NCBI GenBank assembly: GCA_016870775.1
Contig: VGAK01000019.1
Coordinates: 1-33,325, forward strand
DNA: 33,325 bases
DNA from: Actinomycetota bacterium
Lineage (GTDB): Bacteria; Actinomycetota; Acidimicrobiia; Acidimicrobiales; Ilumatobacteraceae
Direction of reading: 5' to 3'
Shown: piece by piece, positions 24,309 through 31,931 of the stretch
Numbering within the stretch: position 1 is the first letter of the stretch
Layout: each line of letters begins with the position of its first letter
Program-made: the position numbers and the translations under genes
Notes under the pieces: generated by a model
The model's database searches: none
Seen by the model: only the letters and a program-made list of their open reading frames with translations
Told to the model about the DNA's origin: nothing

Positions 24309-26336
24309 ATGCCGAACGTCACCCCCGTTCCCTCCGCGCCCCGCGAGCCACACGTCTGGCAGCGCGCGTTCGGACCCGTCGAGGACCCGTGGATGTGGCT
24401 CCGGGAGGCCTCGCGGCCCGAGACCCTCGCCTACCTCGCGGCAGAAAACGCCCGGGCCGAGGAGTTCTTCGCCGAGGACCCCGCACTCGTGGGCGCGATC
24501 TACGACCAGATCGTCTCGCGTGTCGTCGAGGACGACGCGTCCCCACCGGTGGAGCACCGCCGATGGTGGTACGCATCGGCCACACGGAAGGGTCTGTCGT
24601 ACCCGATCCACACCCGCGGCCCGTCGGCCGACAGTGCCGGGGATTCGATCGTTCTCGACGAGAACCGCGAGGCCGAGGGACACGACTTCTTCGCGCTCGG
24701 CGCCCTCGAGGTCTCGAACGACGGACGCTTCGTCGCATGGTCGGCCGATCTCGACGGCAGCGAGAAGTGCACCCTGCGTGTGCGCGACCTCGGCAGCGGG
24801 CAGGACCTCGCCGACGAGATCCCCGGCACCATCTCGACAGGTGTCGCATGGTCGGCCGATGACCGCCATCTGTTCTACGTGGTGCCCGACGAGGCCATGC
24901 GCCCCTGGCAAGTGTGGCGCCACGAGATAGGCACCCCGACCGCACAGGACGTCTGCGTCCGCACCGAGACCGACGAGCGGTTCTACGTCGGCCTCGGTGC
25001 GAGCAGATCCGGTCGCTGGATCCTGATCGGAGCCGACAGTCGCACCACGAGCGAATGGTGGCTGATCGATGCCCGCACGCCGGGCGAACCTGCACGGTGC
25101 GTGCGACCGCGCCAGGACGGGGTGGAGTACTCGGTCGACCACTGGGGCGACCGCTTCGCAATCCTCACCAACCTCGACGCCCTCGACTTCCGCGTGATGA
25201 CGGCCGAGCCCGGTGACCCCGGACGTTGGCATCCCTTCCTCGACCATGTGGGGGGATCGCGGATCGTCTCGTTCGAGTGCTTCGACGGATTCGCCGTCAT
25301 GCAGCGCTGGACCGCCGCCCAACAGACCCTCGTGCACGTCGGCACCGACGGCACCACACGGACCATCGCGGTGCTCGACGAACCGCACGAGGTCGAGCTG
25401 GGATCGAACCCCAACTGGCAGACAGACCGGGTCCGTATCTCGTACCAGTCACTCACCGTTCCCCACACCGTGGCCGATTGGTCGCCCACTACGGGTGAGT
25501 TGACCACCATCAAGCGCACCGAGGTGCCCAACGCCAGGCCCGATGACTATGTCGCCGAGCGAACTTGGGCCGTGTCCCATGACGGTGTTCGCGTGCCCCT
25601 CGACATCGTGAGGCGACGCGACACTCCCGTCGACGGGACCGCACCCGCGGTGGTCTACGTGTACGGGTCCTACGAGGCATCGGTGCCTCCGTGGTTCTCG
25701 GTGGCGCGCCTGTCGTTGCTCGACCGGGGCTGGGTGTGGGCACTGGCCCACCCTCGCGGTGGCGGTGAGATGGGGCGCAACTGGTACCTCGACGGCAAGT
25801 TGCTCGCCAAGAGAAACACCTTCGAGGACACGATGGCCTGTGCCCGCCACCTCGGCGCGGGGGGCTGGGCCGATCCGTCCCGATTGGCAGTGCGTGGCGG
25901 GAGTGCGGGCGGCCTCAACGTGGGTGCCTGCATCACGAGCGACCCGGACCTCTTCAGGGCCGCGGTCGCAGAGGTGCCCTTCGTCGACGTCGTGACGACG
26001 ATGAGCGATCCGTCGCTCCCCCAAACCGTGATCGAGTGGGAGGAGTGGGGCGACCCGCGCGCCGAACCCTTCGCCTCCTACATCGCCTCGTACTCGCCGT
26101 ACGACAACACCGGTGCGGGCCCGTACCCGGATCTCATGGTGACGGCGGGCCTCAACGACCCCCGCGTCGGTTTCCATGAGCCCGCAAAGTGGGTTGCCAA
26201 GATCCGCGACCTCTCCCCCGGGACGTTCGTGATCTTCAAGTGCGAGATGGGAGCCGGCCACCAGGGCCCGTCGGGCCGCTACGAGCAGTGGCGCGAAGAG
26301 GCGCGGACCCTGTCGTTCCTGATTCGACGGGTCTGA
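24309..26336 (+). CDS. ptrB: Oligopeptidase B (S9A prolyl-oligopeptidase family)
   Basis: Cytosolic serine peptidase that cuts short peptides after Arg or Lys. The 675-residue protein has the family layout: an N-terminal segment with DPWMWLR near 24-30, a seven-bladed propeller (~70-390) that filters substrates, and the C-terminal alpha/beta hydrolase domain. The latter has YGSYEAS near 453-459, HPRGGGEMGRNWY near 480-492, the nucleophile in RGGSAGG (Ser near 532), the Asp in NDPRVGF near 617 and the His in GAGHQGPSGR near 651. No signal peptide. The ATG follows TAGTCT by 6 nt. It is a single-gene unit convergent with the MauE-like gene. Confidence 0.95.
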   Translation: MPNVTPVPSAPREPHVWQRAFGPVEDPWMWLREASRPETLAYLAAENARAEEFFAEDPALVGAIYDQIVSRVVEDDASPPVEHRRWWYASATRKGLSYPIHTRGPSADSAGDSIVLDENREAEGHDFFALGALEVSNDGRFVAWSADLDGSEKCTLRVRDLGSGQDLADEIPGTISTGVAWSADDRHLFYVVPDEAMRPWQVWRHEIGTPTAQDVCVRTETDERFYVGLGASRSGRWILIGADSRTTSEWWLIDARTPGEPARCVRPRQDGVEYSVDHWGDRFAILTNLDALDFRVMTAEPGDPGRWHPFLDHVGGSRIVSFECFDGFAVMQRWTAAQQTLVHVGTDGTTRTIAVLDEPHEVELGSNPNWQTDRVRISYQSLTVPHTVADWSPTTGELTTIKRTEVPNARPDDYVAERTWAVSHDGVRVPLDIVRRRDTPVDGTAPAVVYVYGSYEASVPPWFSVARLSLLDRGWVWALAHPRGGGEMGRNWYLDGKLLAKRNTFEDTMACARHLGAGGWADPSRLAVRGGSAGGLNVGACITSDPDLFRAAVAEVPFVDVVTTMSDPSLPQTVIEWEEWGDPRAEPFASYIASYSPYDNTGAGPYPDLMVTAGLNDPRVGFHEPAKWVAKIRDLSPGTFVIFKCEMGAGHQGPSGRYEQWREEARTLSFLIRRV

Positions 26337-26357
26337 GACCCGACGACCGGGGTCGGG
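26329..26357. terminator. Hairpins between convergent stops
   Basis: The palindrome GGGTCT-G-AGACCC (26329-26341) contains the ptrB stop. CCCGAC (26339-26344) can instead pair with GTCGGG (26352-26357). Both lie between the facing stops at 26336 and 26359. No T-tract is present. Confidence 0.35.
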
Positions 26358-26358
26358 C

Positions 26359-26751
26359 TCAGCCGGCGATCGTGGCCGCGGCGACCAGCAGGGACATCAG
26401 CGCGAGGTTGCGCGCGACATCGCGCCAACCCGGTGGCCGACGTCGCACCGCACCGAAGCACGCGCACGGAACGGTGCTCCCTGTGGCGACCGATACGACG
26501 AGGAACACGGTGAACACGAGCAACAACGCCGTCGCAGCCCCGAGCGTCGCCGGATTCGGTGGGAGGGCCACGAGTGTCGCCCCGATCAGGATCTCGACAT
26601 ACGGGAGCACGTTCGCGACGATGGGCCACACCGCCTGGGCGCGGGCATCGCGTCGCCACGATTCCATGTCGAGGAGTTTCGAGGCACCCGCGACCGCGAG
26701 CACCGCGCCGACGGCGGCCGCGCACACCCGGGCCAGGTTCTCCTCCAACAC
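26359..26751 (-). CDS. MauE/DoxX-like membrane protein
   Basis: A 130-residue protein with four predicted membrane helices (about 8-26, 43-62, 68-90 and 113-128). A CACFG motif near 96-100, between helices 3 and 4, is typical of MauE-type proteins, which help disulfide formation or cofactor maturation in methylamine dehydrogenase systems and occur with thioredoxin-like partners. No methylamine genes are here. The GTG at 26751 is 13 nt after the flavin reductase stop, so the two form an operon, suggesting a redox function linked to flavin. That link is inferred. Confidence 0.8.
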   Translation of the reverse strand: MLEENLARVCAAAVGAVLAVAGASKLLDMESWRRDARAQAVWPIVANVLPYVEILIGATLVALPPNPATLGAATALLLVFTVFLVVSVATGSTVPCACFGAVRRRPPGWRDVARNLALMSLLVAAATIAG

Positions 26752-26764
26752 GCGACCCGTCTCC

Positions 26765-27250
26765 TCAGGAATCGGCGTGGACGCTCAGCACCTTGCCGCG
26801 GAAGAACACCATCGCATCCCCGGGCGAACCCTCGAGCGACTCGACCCTCCCGACGACGAAGTGATGGTCTCCCGCTGGACCAACCGACTCGACGGTGCAG
26901 TCGATCCATGCCAGTGATCCCGCGAGCAGCGGACTGCCCAGTGCAGAGGCTCGCCACTCCAGCCCGGCGAACCTGTCCTCGCCCTCCTTGGCGAACCGCC
27001 AGCAGATCTCGTCCTGCCCCGACCCGAGGACGTTGACGGCGAAGCGCCCGGAGTCCGCGATCGCCGCCCACGAACGCGACGTGACGCCCGGGAAGAACCC
27101 GACGAGGGGCGGATCGAGCGAGACCGACGCGAACGACCCGATCGTGACGCCGTGCGGTGCCCCCGAGGCGTCGAGCCCGGTCACCACGACCACCGATGTC
27201 GGCACATGACCCAACACGGAACGGAATTTCGTCGAGTCGAACTCACCCAT
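26765..27250 (-). CDS. Flavin reductase-like FMN-binding protein
   Basis: Split-barrel flavin reductases supply reduced FMN or FAD to monooxygenases. The 161-residue protein has FRSVLGHVPTSVVVVTG near 9-25, the flavin-site block HGVTIGSFASVSLDPPLVGF near 33-52, the RFAVNVL strand near 70-76, and DHHFVVGRV near 128-136 in the C-terminal part. Length is normal. The ATG at 27250 follows TACTGT by 6 nt; a longer frame upstream is not supported. It precedes the MauE-like gene in one unit. No flavin monooxygenase is adjacent, so the partner is unknown. Confidence 0.92.
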   Translation of the reverse strand: MGEFDSTKFRSVLGHVPTSVVVVTGLDASGAPHGVTIGSFASVSLDPPLVGFFPGVTSRSWAAIADSGRFAVNVLGSGQDEICWRFAKEGEDRFAGLEWRASALGSPLLAGSLAWIDCTVESVGPAGDHHFVVGRVESLEGSPGDAMVFFRGKVLSVHADS

Positions 27251-27256
27251 GGACAC

Positions 27257-27262
27257 ACAGTA
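27257..27262 (-). promoter_or_regulatory. -10 element of the flavin reductase gene
   Basis: TACTGT on the minus strand ends 6 nt before the ATG at 27250. Confidence 0.6.
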
Positions 27263-27351
27263 CGGGGTCCTGCCCGACGGGGCTGGTTCGTGGGGTTCCC
27301 GCCGAACACGCCGCGGTGGCTCCGTGCCGAGGTCAACGGCACAGCGGAACC

Positions 27352-28173
27352 CTAGAGCTCGAGGACGAGCCCCTCGCGGGCCGCGAACACCTCCAGCGTG
27401 GACCCCGCGCACGACGCGACGCAGTCGAGCTCGGCGTCGGTGCGTTCCGGGTCGTGGTGGAACATCGCGAGTCTCCCCACCCCGCACGATGCGGCGAGTG
27501 CGACGGCGTATTCCTGTGTGCTGTGTCCCCAGTGGGCCTTGTGCGCGAACTCGGGTGTGGTGTACTGCGCGTCGTGGATCAACAGATCGACCCCCTCGGC
27601 CAGTTCGCGCACGCTCGGAGGAACCGAGAATGATCCATCCACGGGCTGCTGGTGGTCACTCACATAGGCGACGCTGCGGCCGGCGTGCTCGATGCGGAAT
27701 CCCAGGGTCGGACCGATGTGGGGCACGAACCGCGACAGGACGCGCACATCCCCCACCATCATCGACTCGTCCCCGATGTCGAGGAGTGTGACGGAGCCGG
27801 GGAACTCATCCAGTGTCACCGGGAAGGTGGGCGGCTGGACGACCCGGCGCACCGCGTCCTCGAACGATCCGTCCTCCTGGCGGGGGCCATAGACCGTGAG
27901 GTGCGAGTTCGCCGAGATCAACGGGGAGAAGAACGGCAGGCCCATGATGTGGTCCCAGTGCAAATGGGTGACGAGTGCGGTGCCACAGAAGGTGCTGCCG
28001 TGGCGCTCCCACCACGAGCGTCCGAAGTACCGGAACCCCGTGCCCAGATCGCACAGGATCGGTTCCTCGCCGTCGACCTCCACCGACACGCACGCAGTGT
28101 TGCCACCGTACTTGGCGGTGTCGGGGCCATGGCACGGCGTTGAACCACGCACGCCATGGAACGTGATGCGCAT
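27352..28173 (-). CDS. MBL-fold metallo-hydrolase
   Basis: Metallo-beta-lactamase-fold hydrolase close to the RNase Z / cyclic-phosphate phosphodiesterase group. The 273-residue protein opens with MRITFHGVRGSTPCHGPDTAKYGGNT, a start common to this subgroup, then has the metal motif THLHWDH near 69-75, a later VAYVSDHQQP acidic site near 170-179, LIHDAQYT near 200-207 and the histidine of GHSTQEYA near 217-224. The HH near MFHHDP completes the site. The substrate is unknown. The ATG at 28173 differs from most lead genes: a TATCGT lies about 21 nt upstream with AGAGGTGG between, so it has a real leader and ribosome binding site. Confidence 0.9.
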   Translation of the reverse strand: MRITFHGVRGSTPCHGPDTAKYGGNTACVSVEVDGEEPILCDLGTGFRYFGRSWWERHGSTFCGTALVTHLHWDHIMGLPFFSPLISANSHLTVYGPRQEDGSFEDAVRRVVQPPTFPVTLDEFPGSVTLLDIGDESMMVGDVRVLSRFVPHIGPTLGFRIEHAGRSVAYVSDHQQPVDGSFSVPPSVRELAEGVDLLIHDAQYTTPEFAHKAHWGHSTQEYAVALAASCGVGRLAMFHHDPERTDAELDCVASCAGSTLEVFAAREGLVLEL

Positions 28174-28194
28174 TGCCGGATTCCCCACCTCTTC

Positions 28195-28267
28195 ACGATA
28201 GGAATGACGCAAGGTGCCGTCCATGCCCGCGGCCGGTGACTTCCGTCGCAAACCTGCCATGTACGGT
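28195..28267. promoter_or_regulatory. Divergent promoters, MBL hydrolase / alpha-beta hydrolase
   Basis: Minus strand TATCGT (complement 28195-28200) is followed by AGAGGTGG and a leader of about 15 nt. Plus strand TACGGT (28262-28267) ends 6 nt before the ATG at 28274. One pair thus mixes a leadered and a leaderless gene. Confidence 0.5.
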
Positions 28268-28273
28268 GCTCAC

Positions 28274-29152
28274 ATGGCTCCTTCGATCACCACCGGCTCC
28301 GGCACCGCGAACGGCATCGATTTCGGGTGGCTCGAGTGCGGTTCCGGTTCTCTCGCCCTGTGCCTCCACGGTTTCCCCGACTCGGCCCACGGCTGGCGTC
28401 ACACCCTCCCCGCACTCGCCGAGGCGGGGTTCCGCGCCGTCGCACCGTTCACACGCGGGTACGCACCGACGTCGGTCGCCCCCGACGGGATGTACCAGAC
28501 GGGTGCGCTCTCTGCTGACGCAAACGCACTCCACGAGATCCTCGGTGGAGACGCCAGTGCGGTCATCATCGGTCACGACTGGGGTGCACCGAGTGCATAC
28601 GGTGCGGCGGCCGACGAACCGGACCGCTGGCGCCAAGTGGTGGGCATGGCCGTCCCCCCGGGAAGCGCCTTCGGGGCCGCGTTCGTGTCGAACCTGGATC
28701 AGATCAAGCGCAGTTGGTACATGTTCTACTTCCAGCATCCGCTGTCCGACATGGTGGTGCCCTCCAATGACCTCGCCTTCATCGACATGTTGTGGCGCGA
28801 CTGGTCCCCCGGGTACGACGGCGCGGTCGATGCCGAGAACTGCAAGGCATCACTGCGTGATCCGGCGCACCTCTCGGCCGCCCTCGGCTACTACCGCGCC
28901 ACGATCGGGGCGGGCCCGCGCGATCCCCGCTACGACGCGATCCAGGCGAAGTCACAGACGGAACTCACCCAACCCGTGCTGTACCTGCACGGAGCCAATG
29001 ACGGGTGCATCGGAGTCGAGATCGCAGAGTCGGTGCGTGTGCACTCGCCCTGGGTGACAGTCGAGATCATCCCCGGTGCGGGCCACTTCCTGCAGTTGGA
29101 ACAACCGGGGATCGTGAACCGGAGAATCGTGGAGTGGCTCACGGCGCGCTGA
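28274..29152 (+). CDS. Alpha/beta hydrolase, epoxide hydrolase-like
   Basis: The 292-residue protein has the oxyanion motif HGFPDSAHGW near 32-41, the nucleophile elbow GHDWG near 100-104 (Asp as nucleophile, as in epoxide hydrolases and haloalkane dehalogenases) and the histidine in GAGHF near 268-272. A lid region lies between about 130 and 215. Tyrosines in the lid fit epoxide hydrolase better than dehalogenase, but this is not decisive. The ATG at 28274 is chosen from TACGGT 6 nt upstream; an upstream in-frame ATG at 28214 would overlap the promoter. It ends 7 bp before the facing mutY stop. Confidence 0.9.
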   Translation: MAPSITTGSGTANGIDFGWLECGSGSLALCLHGFPDSAHGWRHTLPALAEAGFRAVAPFTRGYAPTSVAPDGMYQTGALSADANALHEILGGDASAVIIGHDWGAPSAYGAAADEPDRWRQVVGMAVPPGSAFGAAFVSNLDQIKRSWYMFYFQHPLSDMVVPSNDLAFIDMLWRDWSPGYDGAVDAENCKASLRDPAHLSAALGYYRATIGAGPRDPRYDAIQAKSQTELTQPVLYLHGANDGCIGVEIAESVRVHSPWVTVEIIPGAGHFLQLEQPGIVNRRIVEWLTAR

Positions 29153-29159
29153 CGCTCTC

Positions 29160-30038
29160 TCAGGGGGCTGCGACCGAGTCGCCGCGCTCCACCATCAAGC
29201 CCTCGGCGACGAGGGCGGCGATCAATCGCTCGGCCCTCTCTGGCTCGACACCCATCGCCGCGACCACCTCTCGGCGGGGGACTCCCGCCGCCGACACGGC
29301 ACGCATCGCGCGGCCCCGCGCCTGACGGTCCGAGCCCTCGAATCGACCCTGGGGTCTGCTCGCTCCGGCCGAACTCCGAGCAGGATCGTCACCCAGCCCC
29401 CTCCATGCGCACGTGCCCGCGAGCGGGCACCGACCGCACATCGGCCCGCGCGCCGTGCAGATCCGCGCGCCGAGATCCATGATCATCTGATTCCACTCCC
29501 AGCCCATCCCGCGGGGCACGAGGGAGTCGGCGGTCTCCTGCAGCTCGCGCGCCGTCATCGATCGGTTGTCGAGACGTGACAGCACGCGCGACACGTTGGT
29601 GTCGACGACTGCGACATCGGCACGATGCGCGAATGCGAGCACGGCCCTGGCCGTGTAGGCGCCAACGCCCGGCAGCGCCAGCAGTGCCCCGAGGGTCGAC
29701 GGCACGACCCCACCGTGACTGTCGCAGATGAGCGTCGCCGCGTCGCGCAGGTTGCGGCAACGGCGCGGATACCCCAATCCCCGCCACAATTCGAGTGCCT
29801 CGCCGAGCGGCGCAGCCGCGAGAGCGGCCGGATCGGGGAAGCGCCCGATGAAGTCCGCGTACTTGGGGAGGACGCGGGAGACCGAGGTCTGCTGGAGCAT
29901 CACCTCACTGACGAGGATGGACCACGGGTCACTCGTGGTCCTCCACGGGAGCTCGCGCAGCCCGGCAAGCCCCCACCCGATGAGGGCCGACGACACCGCA
30001 TCGCGGTACGCGTCGGTGCCGCTGGTCAGTCGGCCCAC
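29160..30038 (-). CDS. mutY: A/G-specific adenine glycosylase, short actinobacterial form
   Basis: Removes adenine mispaired with 8-oxoguanine. The 292-residue protein has LPWRTTSDPWSILVSEVMLQQTSV near 27-50, the helix-hairpin-helix LPGVGAYTARAVLAFA with the catalytic Asp in VVDTNVSRV shortly after, and an Fe-S cluster C-x6-C-x2-C-x5-C (CTARGPMCGRCPLAGTC). The NUDIX-like C-terminal domain of the E. coli enzyme is absent; instead the last ~50 residues resemble a small winged helix (VPRREVVAAMGVEPERAERLIAALVAEGL). The GTG at 30038 overlaps the end of the MaoC gene by 13 nt, so both are read from one mRNA. Confidence 0.93.
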   Translation of the reverse strand: MGRLTSGTDAYRDAVSSALIGWGLAGLRELPWRTTSDPWSILVSEVMLQQTSVSRVLPKYADFIGRFPDPAALAAAPLGEALELWRGLGYPRRCRNLRDAATLICDSHGGVVPSTLGALLALPGVGAYTARAVLAFAHRADVAVVDTNVSRVLSRLDNRSMTARELQETADSLVPRGMGWEWNQMIMDLGARICTARGPMCGRCPLAGTCAWRGLGDDPARSSAGASRPQGRFEGSDRQARGRAMRAVSAAGVPRREVVAAMGVEPERAERLIAALVAEGLMVERGDSVAAP

Positions 30039-30541
30039 ACGTCCTGTCCGTCGTGGGGACGACGGCGCACCGGGGCGAACTCGCGCTTCCACACCATCAC
30101 GCGGCGACGGAAGTAGCAGACCTCCTTGCCGTCCTGGTTGAAGCCCTTCGTTTCCACCGTGACGACCCCCCTGTCGTTCTTCGACTTGCTCTCCGTCACC
30201 TCGAGAACGCGCGTCTCGGCGTGGATCGTGTCGCCGTGGAAGGTCGGGAACTTGTGCTGGAGCGTCTCGACCTCGAGGTTGGCGATCGCGGCACCGCTCA
30301 CGTCGGGCACGCTCATGCCGAGCACCAGCGAGTACACGAGGTTGCCCACGACCACGTTGCGCCCCTGCACACTCTCGCTCGCGAACCAGTCGTTCGTGTG
30401 CAGCGGGTGATGATTCATCGTGATCATGCAGAAGAGGTGGTCGTCGTACTCGGTGATGGTCTTGCCGGGCCAGTGCCGGTAGACGTCGCCCACCGTGAAG
30501 TCCTCGAGGCATCGGCCGAAGGGGCGCTCGTGCGTTGTCAT
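30026..30541 (-). CDS. MaoC-like enoyl-CoA hydratase
   Basis: A single hot-dog-domain hydratase of 171 residues. It opens with FGRCLEDFTVGDVYRHWPGKTITEYDD, has the active-site region MNHHPLHTND near 43-52 and the hydratase segment GDTIHAETRVLE near 103-114, and ends in FRRRVMVWKRE. The closest recalled group is the actinobacterial MaoC proteins linked to CitE-like lyases and acyl-CoA dehydrogenases, including mesaconyl-CoA hydratase of the ethylmalonyl-CoA pathway. The acyl-CoA dehydrogenase at 31932 fits that idea. The ATG at 30541 follows TAGCGT by 8 nt. mutY overlaps its 3' end. The exact substrate is an inference. Confidence 0.88.
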   Translation of the reverse strand: MTTHERPFGRCLEDFTVGDVYRHWPGKTITEYDDHLFCMITMNHHPLHTNDWFASESVQGRNVVVGNLVYSLVLGMSVPDVSGAAIANLEVETLQHKFPTFHGDTIHAETRVLEVTESKSKNDRGVVTVETKGFNQDGKEVCYFRRRVMVWKREFAPVRRRPHDGQDVWAD

Positions 30542-30549
30542 GAGCGCAG

Positions 30550-30555
30550 ACGCTA
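30550..30555 (-). promoter_or_regulatory. -10 element of maoC-mutY, using the upstream stop codon
   Basis: TAGCGT on the minus strand ends 8 nt before the ATG at 30541. Its first three bases are the TAG stop codon of the preceding membrane protein gene. Confidence 0.5.
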
Positions 30556-31806
30556 CTCCGGGCGTTCGGAACCATCCGTGTCGTCGGAGAACTCGAGATC
30601 TCCCGGCTTGAACGTCGGCATCGGGAACTGGCCGGTGCGGTCGCGCGGCGCATACTGCTCCACCCAGTCCACGGTCGTCAGCTTGCGTTTCGTTTGCGAC
30701 CCTGCCACCTTCGTCAGGGTCGCGAGACGGTGCTTGCGATCGATCGCGAACGGGCCGAATCGCAGGGACAGGTACGAGAGCCATCCGGCGAGGATCGGCA
30801 TCCAGTACTGGGCGACCCTGTACGACAGGACACTGATCGTCGCCGTGGACTGCGCGAGTCCGAAGCCCACGAGCGTCGGTATGTAGACGCCCTCGACGAT
30901 GCCGAGCCCACCGGGAGTGATGGGGATGACGCTGAGCACGTTGGCGATGCCGTATGCAACGACGAGGGCGTCAAGATCCAGGTTCACCCCGAAGGCACGG
31001 ATGAAGATCCACAGCGAGACCATGTCGAGCAACCAGTTCAAGGTCGCCCACAGCACCACCCGACGCAGGAGCGTGCGCTCCGCGACGAGCCACTCGATCC
31101 GTCCGCCGAGATGACTGAGGACCTCGGCTGCATGGTCGTCGTCGAAGCGGAGCCGTCGCGCGATCGACCGCACGACGCGCTCGGAGCGGCCCTGGCCGTC
31201 GATGAGCCCGAAGATGAGGAACGCGGCGAAGGCCATCAGCAGCACACCCACGATCGCCGCGGTTCCATAGATGGGATTCACCCCGCGCACGGGGATCGAC
31301 ACGATGAGCCCGAACCAGAGGATGAAGTTGAGCACCACCGCGGACCCGATGCCGGCCGTGGCGAGCGCGAACGCCGCATCGGGTTTCGGGATGGCGCACA
31401 TCGTCAACAACCGGTACCCGAGCGCGGTGCTCGCCGCACTGCCGCCGGGGACGATGTTGCCGAGGGCCTTGGTGCTCATCTGGATGCGGAACAACTTGAG
31501 GAGTCCGATCTCGTCGCCGTGCTCCACGAGGGCCGCCCGGGTCAGCAGCGAGTAGCACAGCAGGGACATGACCTGGAGACCGAAACCCGCGGCCACGAGA
31601 CGCGGATCGATCGGATTGAGTTCCGACACCGCCCCGCGGAAGCCCGGCACCAACGGAACGACGAAGAAGTAGACGACCGCCGCGGTCACGATCACGAAGA
31701 CGGCCCGCGGGATCCGCGGGAGACGACGCACCGGTTCGGCCCCCGCATCCCCGGCGGCCCGTGCGTCGGCTCCCTCGGCGTCCTCGGCTCGTGCCACGAC
31801 CTCCAC
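30553..31806 (-). CDS. Lysylphosphatidylglycerol synthase TM-region-like protein (UPF0104)
   Basis: An integral membrane protein of about 417 residues with eight or more hydrophobic helices between about residues 35 and 365. It belongs to the family that shares the flippase domain of MprF and AglD-type proteins. Family marks include LFRIQMSTKALGNIVPGGSAASTALGYRLL near 108-137 and YGIANVLSVIPITPGGLGIVEGVY near 293-316. The synthase domain of MprF is lacking, so it is probably a lipid or polyprenol translocase. The C-terminal ~50 residues are charged and cytoplasmic. The GTG at 31806 is chosen because GAATCT ends 8 nt upstream, a weak match; the frame stays open to 31848. Confidence 0.85.
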   Translation of the reverse strand: MEVVARAEDAEGADARAAGDAGAEPVRRLPRIPRAVFVIVTAAVVYFFVVPLVPGFRGAVSELNPIDPRLVAAGFGLQVMSLLCYSLLTRAALVEHGDEIGLLKLFRIQMSTKALGNIVPGGSAASTALGYRLLTMCAIPKPDAAFALATAGIGSAVVLNFILWFGLIVSIPVRGVNPIYGTAAIVGVLLMAFAAFLIFGLIDGQGRSERVVRSIARRLRFDDDHAAEVLSHLGGRIEWLVAERTLLRRVVLWATLNWLLDMVSLWIFIRAFGVNLDLDALVVAYGIANVLSVIPITPGGLGIVEGVYIPTLVGFGLAQSTATISVLSYRVAQYWMPILAGWLSYLSLRFGPFAIDRKHRLATLTKVAGSQTKRKLTTVDWVEQYAPRDRTGQFPMPTFKPGDLEFSDDTDGSERPE

Positions 31807-31814
31807 TCTTGTCC

Positions 31815-31923
31815 AGATTCGCACCGTTGCAGGTGACCCCGACCCCACAGCAGTCCCCCGTGGAAGTCCTTCGTCACACCACGTTTCACGGCATGGGATC
31901 GGGGGAATGTCCCGTTGTAGCGT
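31815..31923. promoter_or_regulatory. Divergent -10 elements, UPF0104 protein / acyl-CoA dehydrogenase
   Basis: Minus strand GAATCT (complement 31815-31820) is an imperfect match 8 nt before GTG 31806. Plus strand TAGCGT (31918-31923) ends 8 nt before the ATG at 31932. Confidence 0.45.
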
Positions 31924-31931
31924 TCGTTCCC

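Noticed and set aside
27251-27487. N-terminal extension of the flavin reductase to 240 codons
   Set aside because: Arg-rich and overlapping the MBL gene; the ATG at 27250 has a well-placed -10 and gives the family length.
28214-28273. Longer start for the alpha/beta hydrolase (ATG 28214)
   Set aside because: It would place the TACGGT -10 inside the coding region, and the extra 20 residues lack family support.
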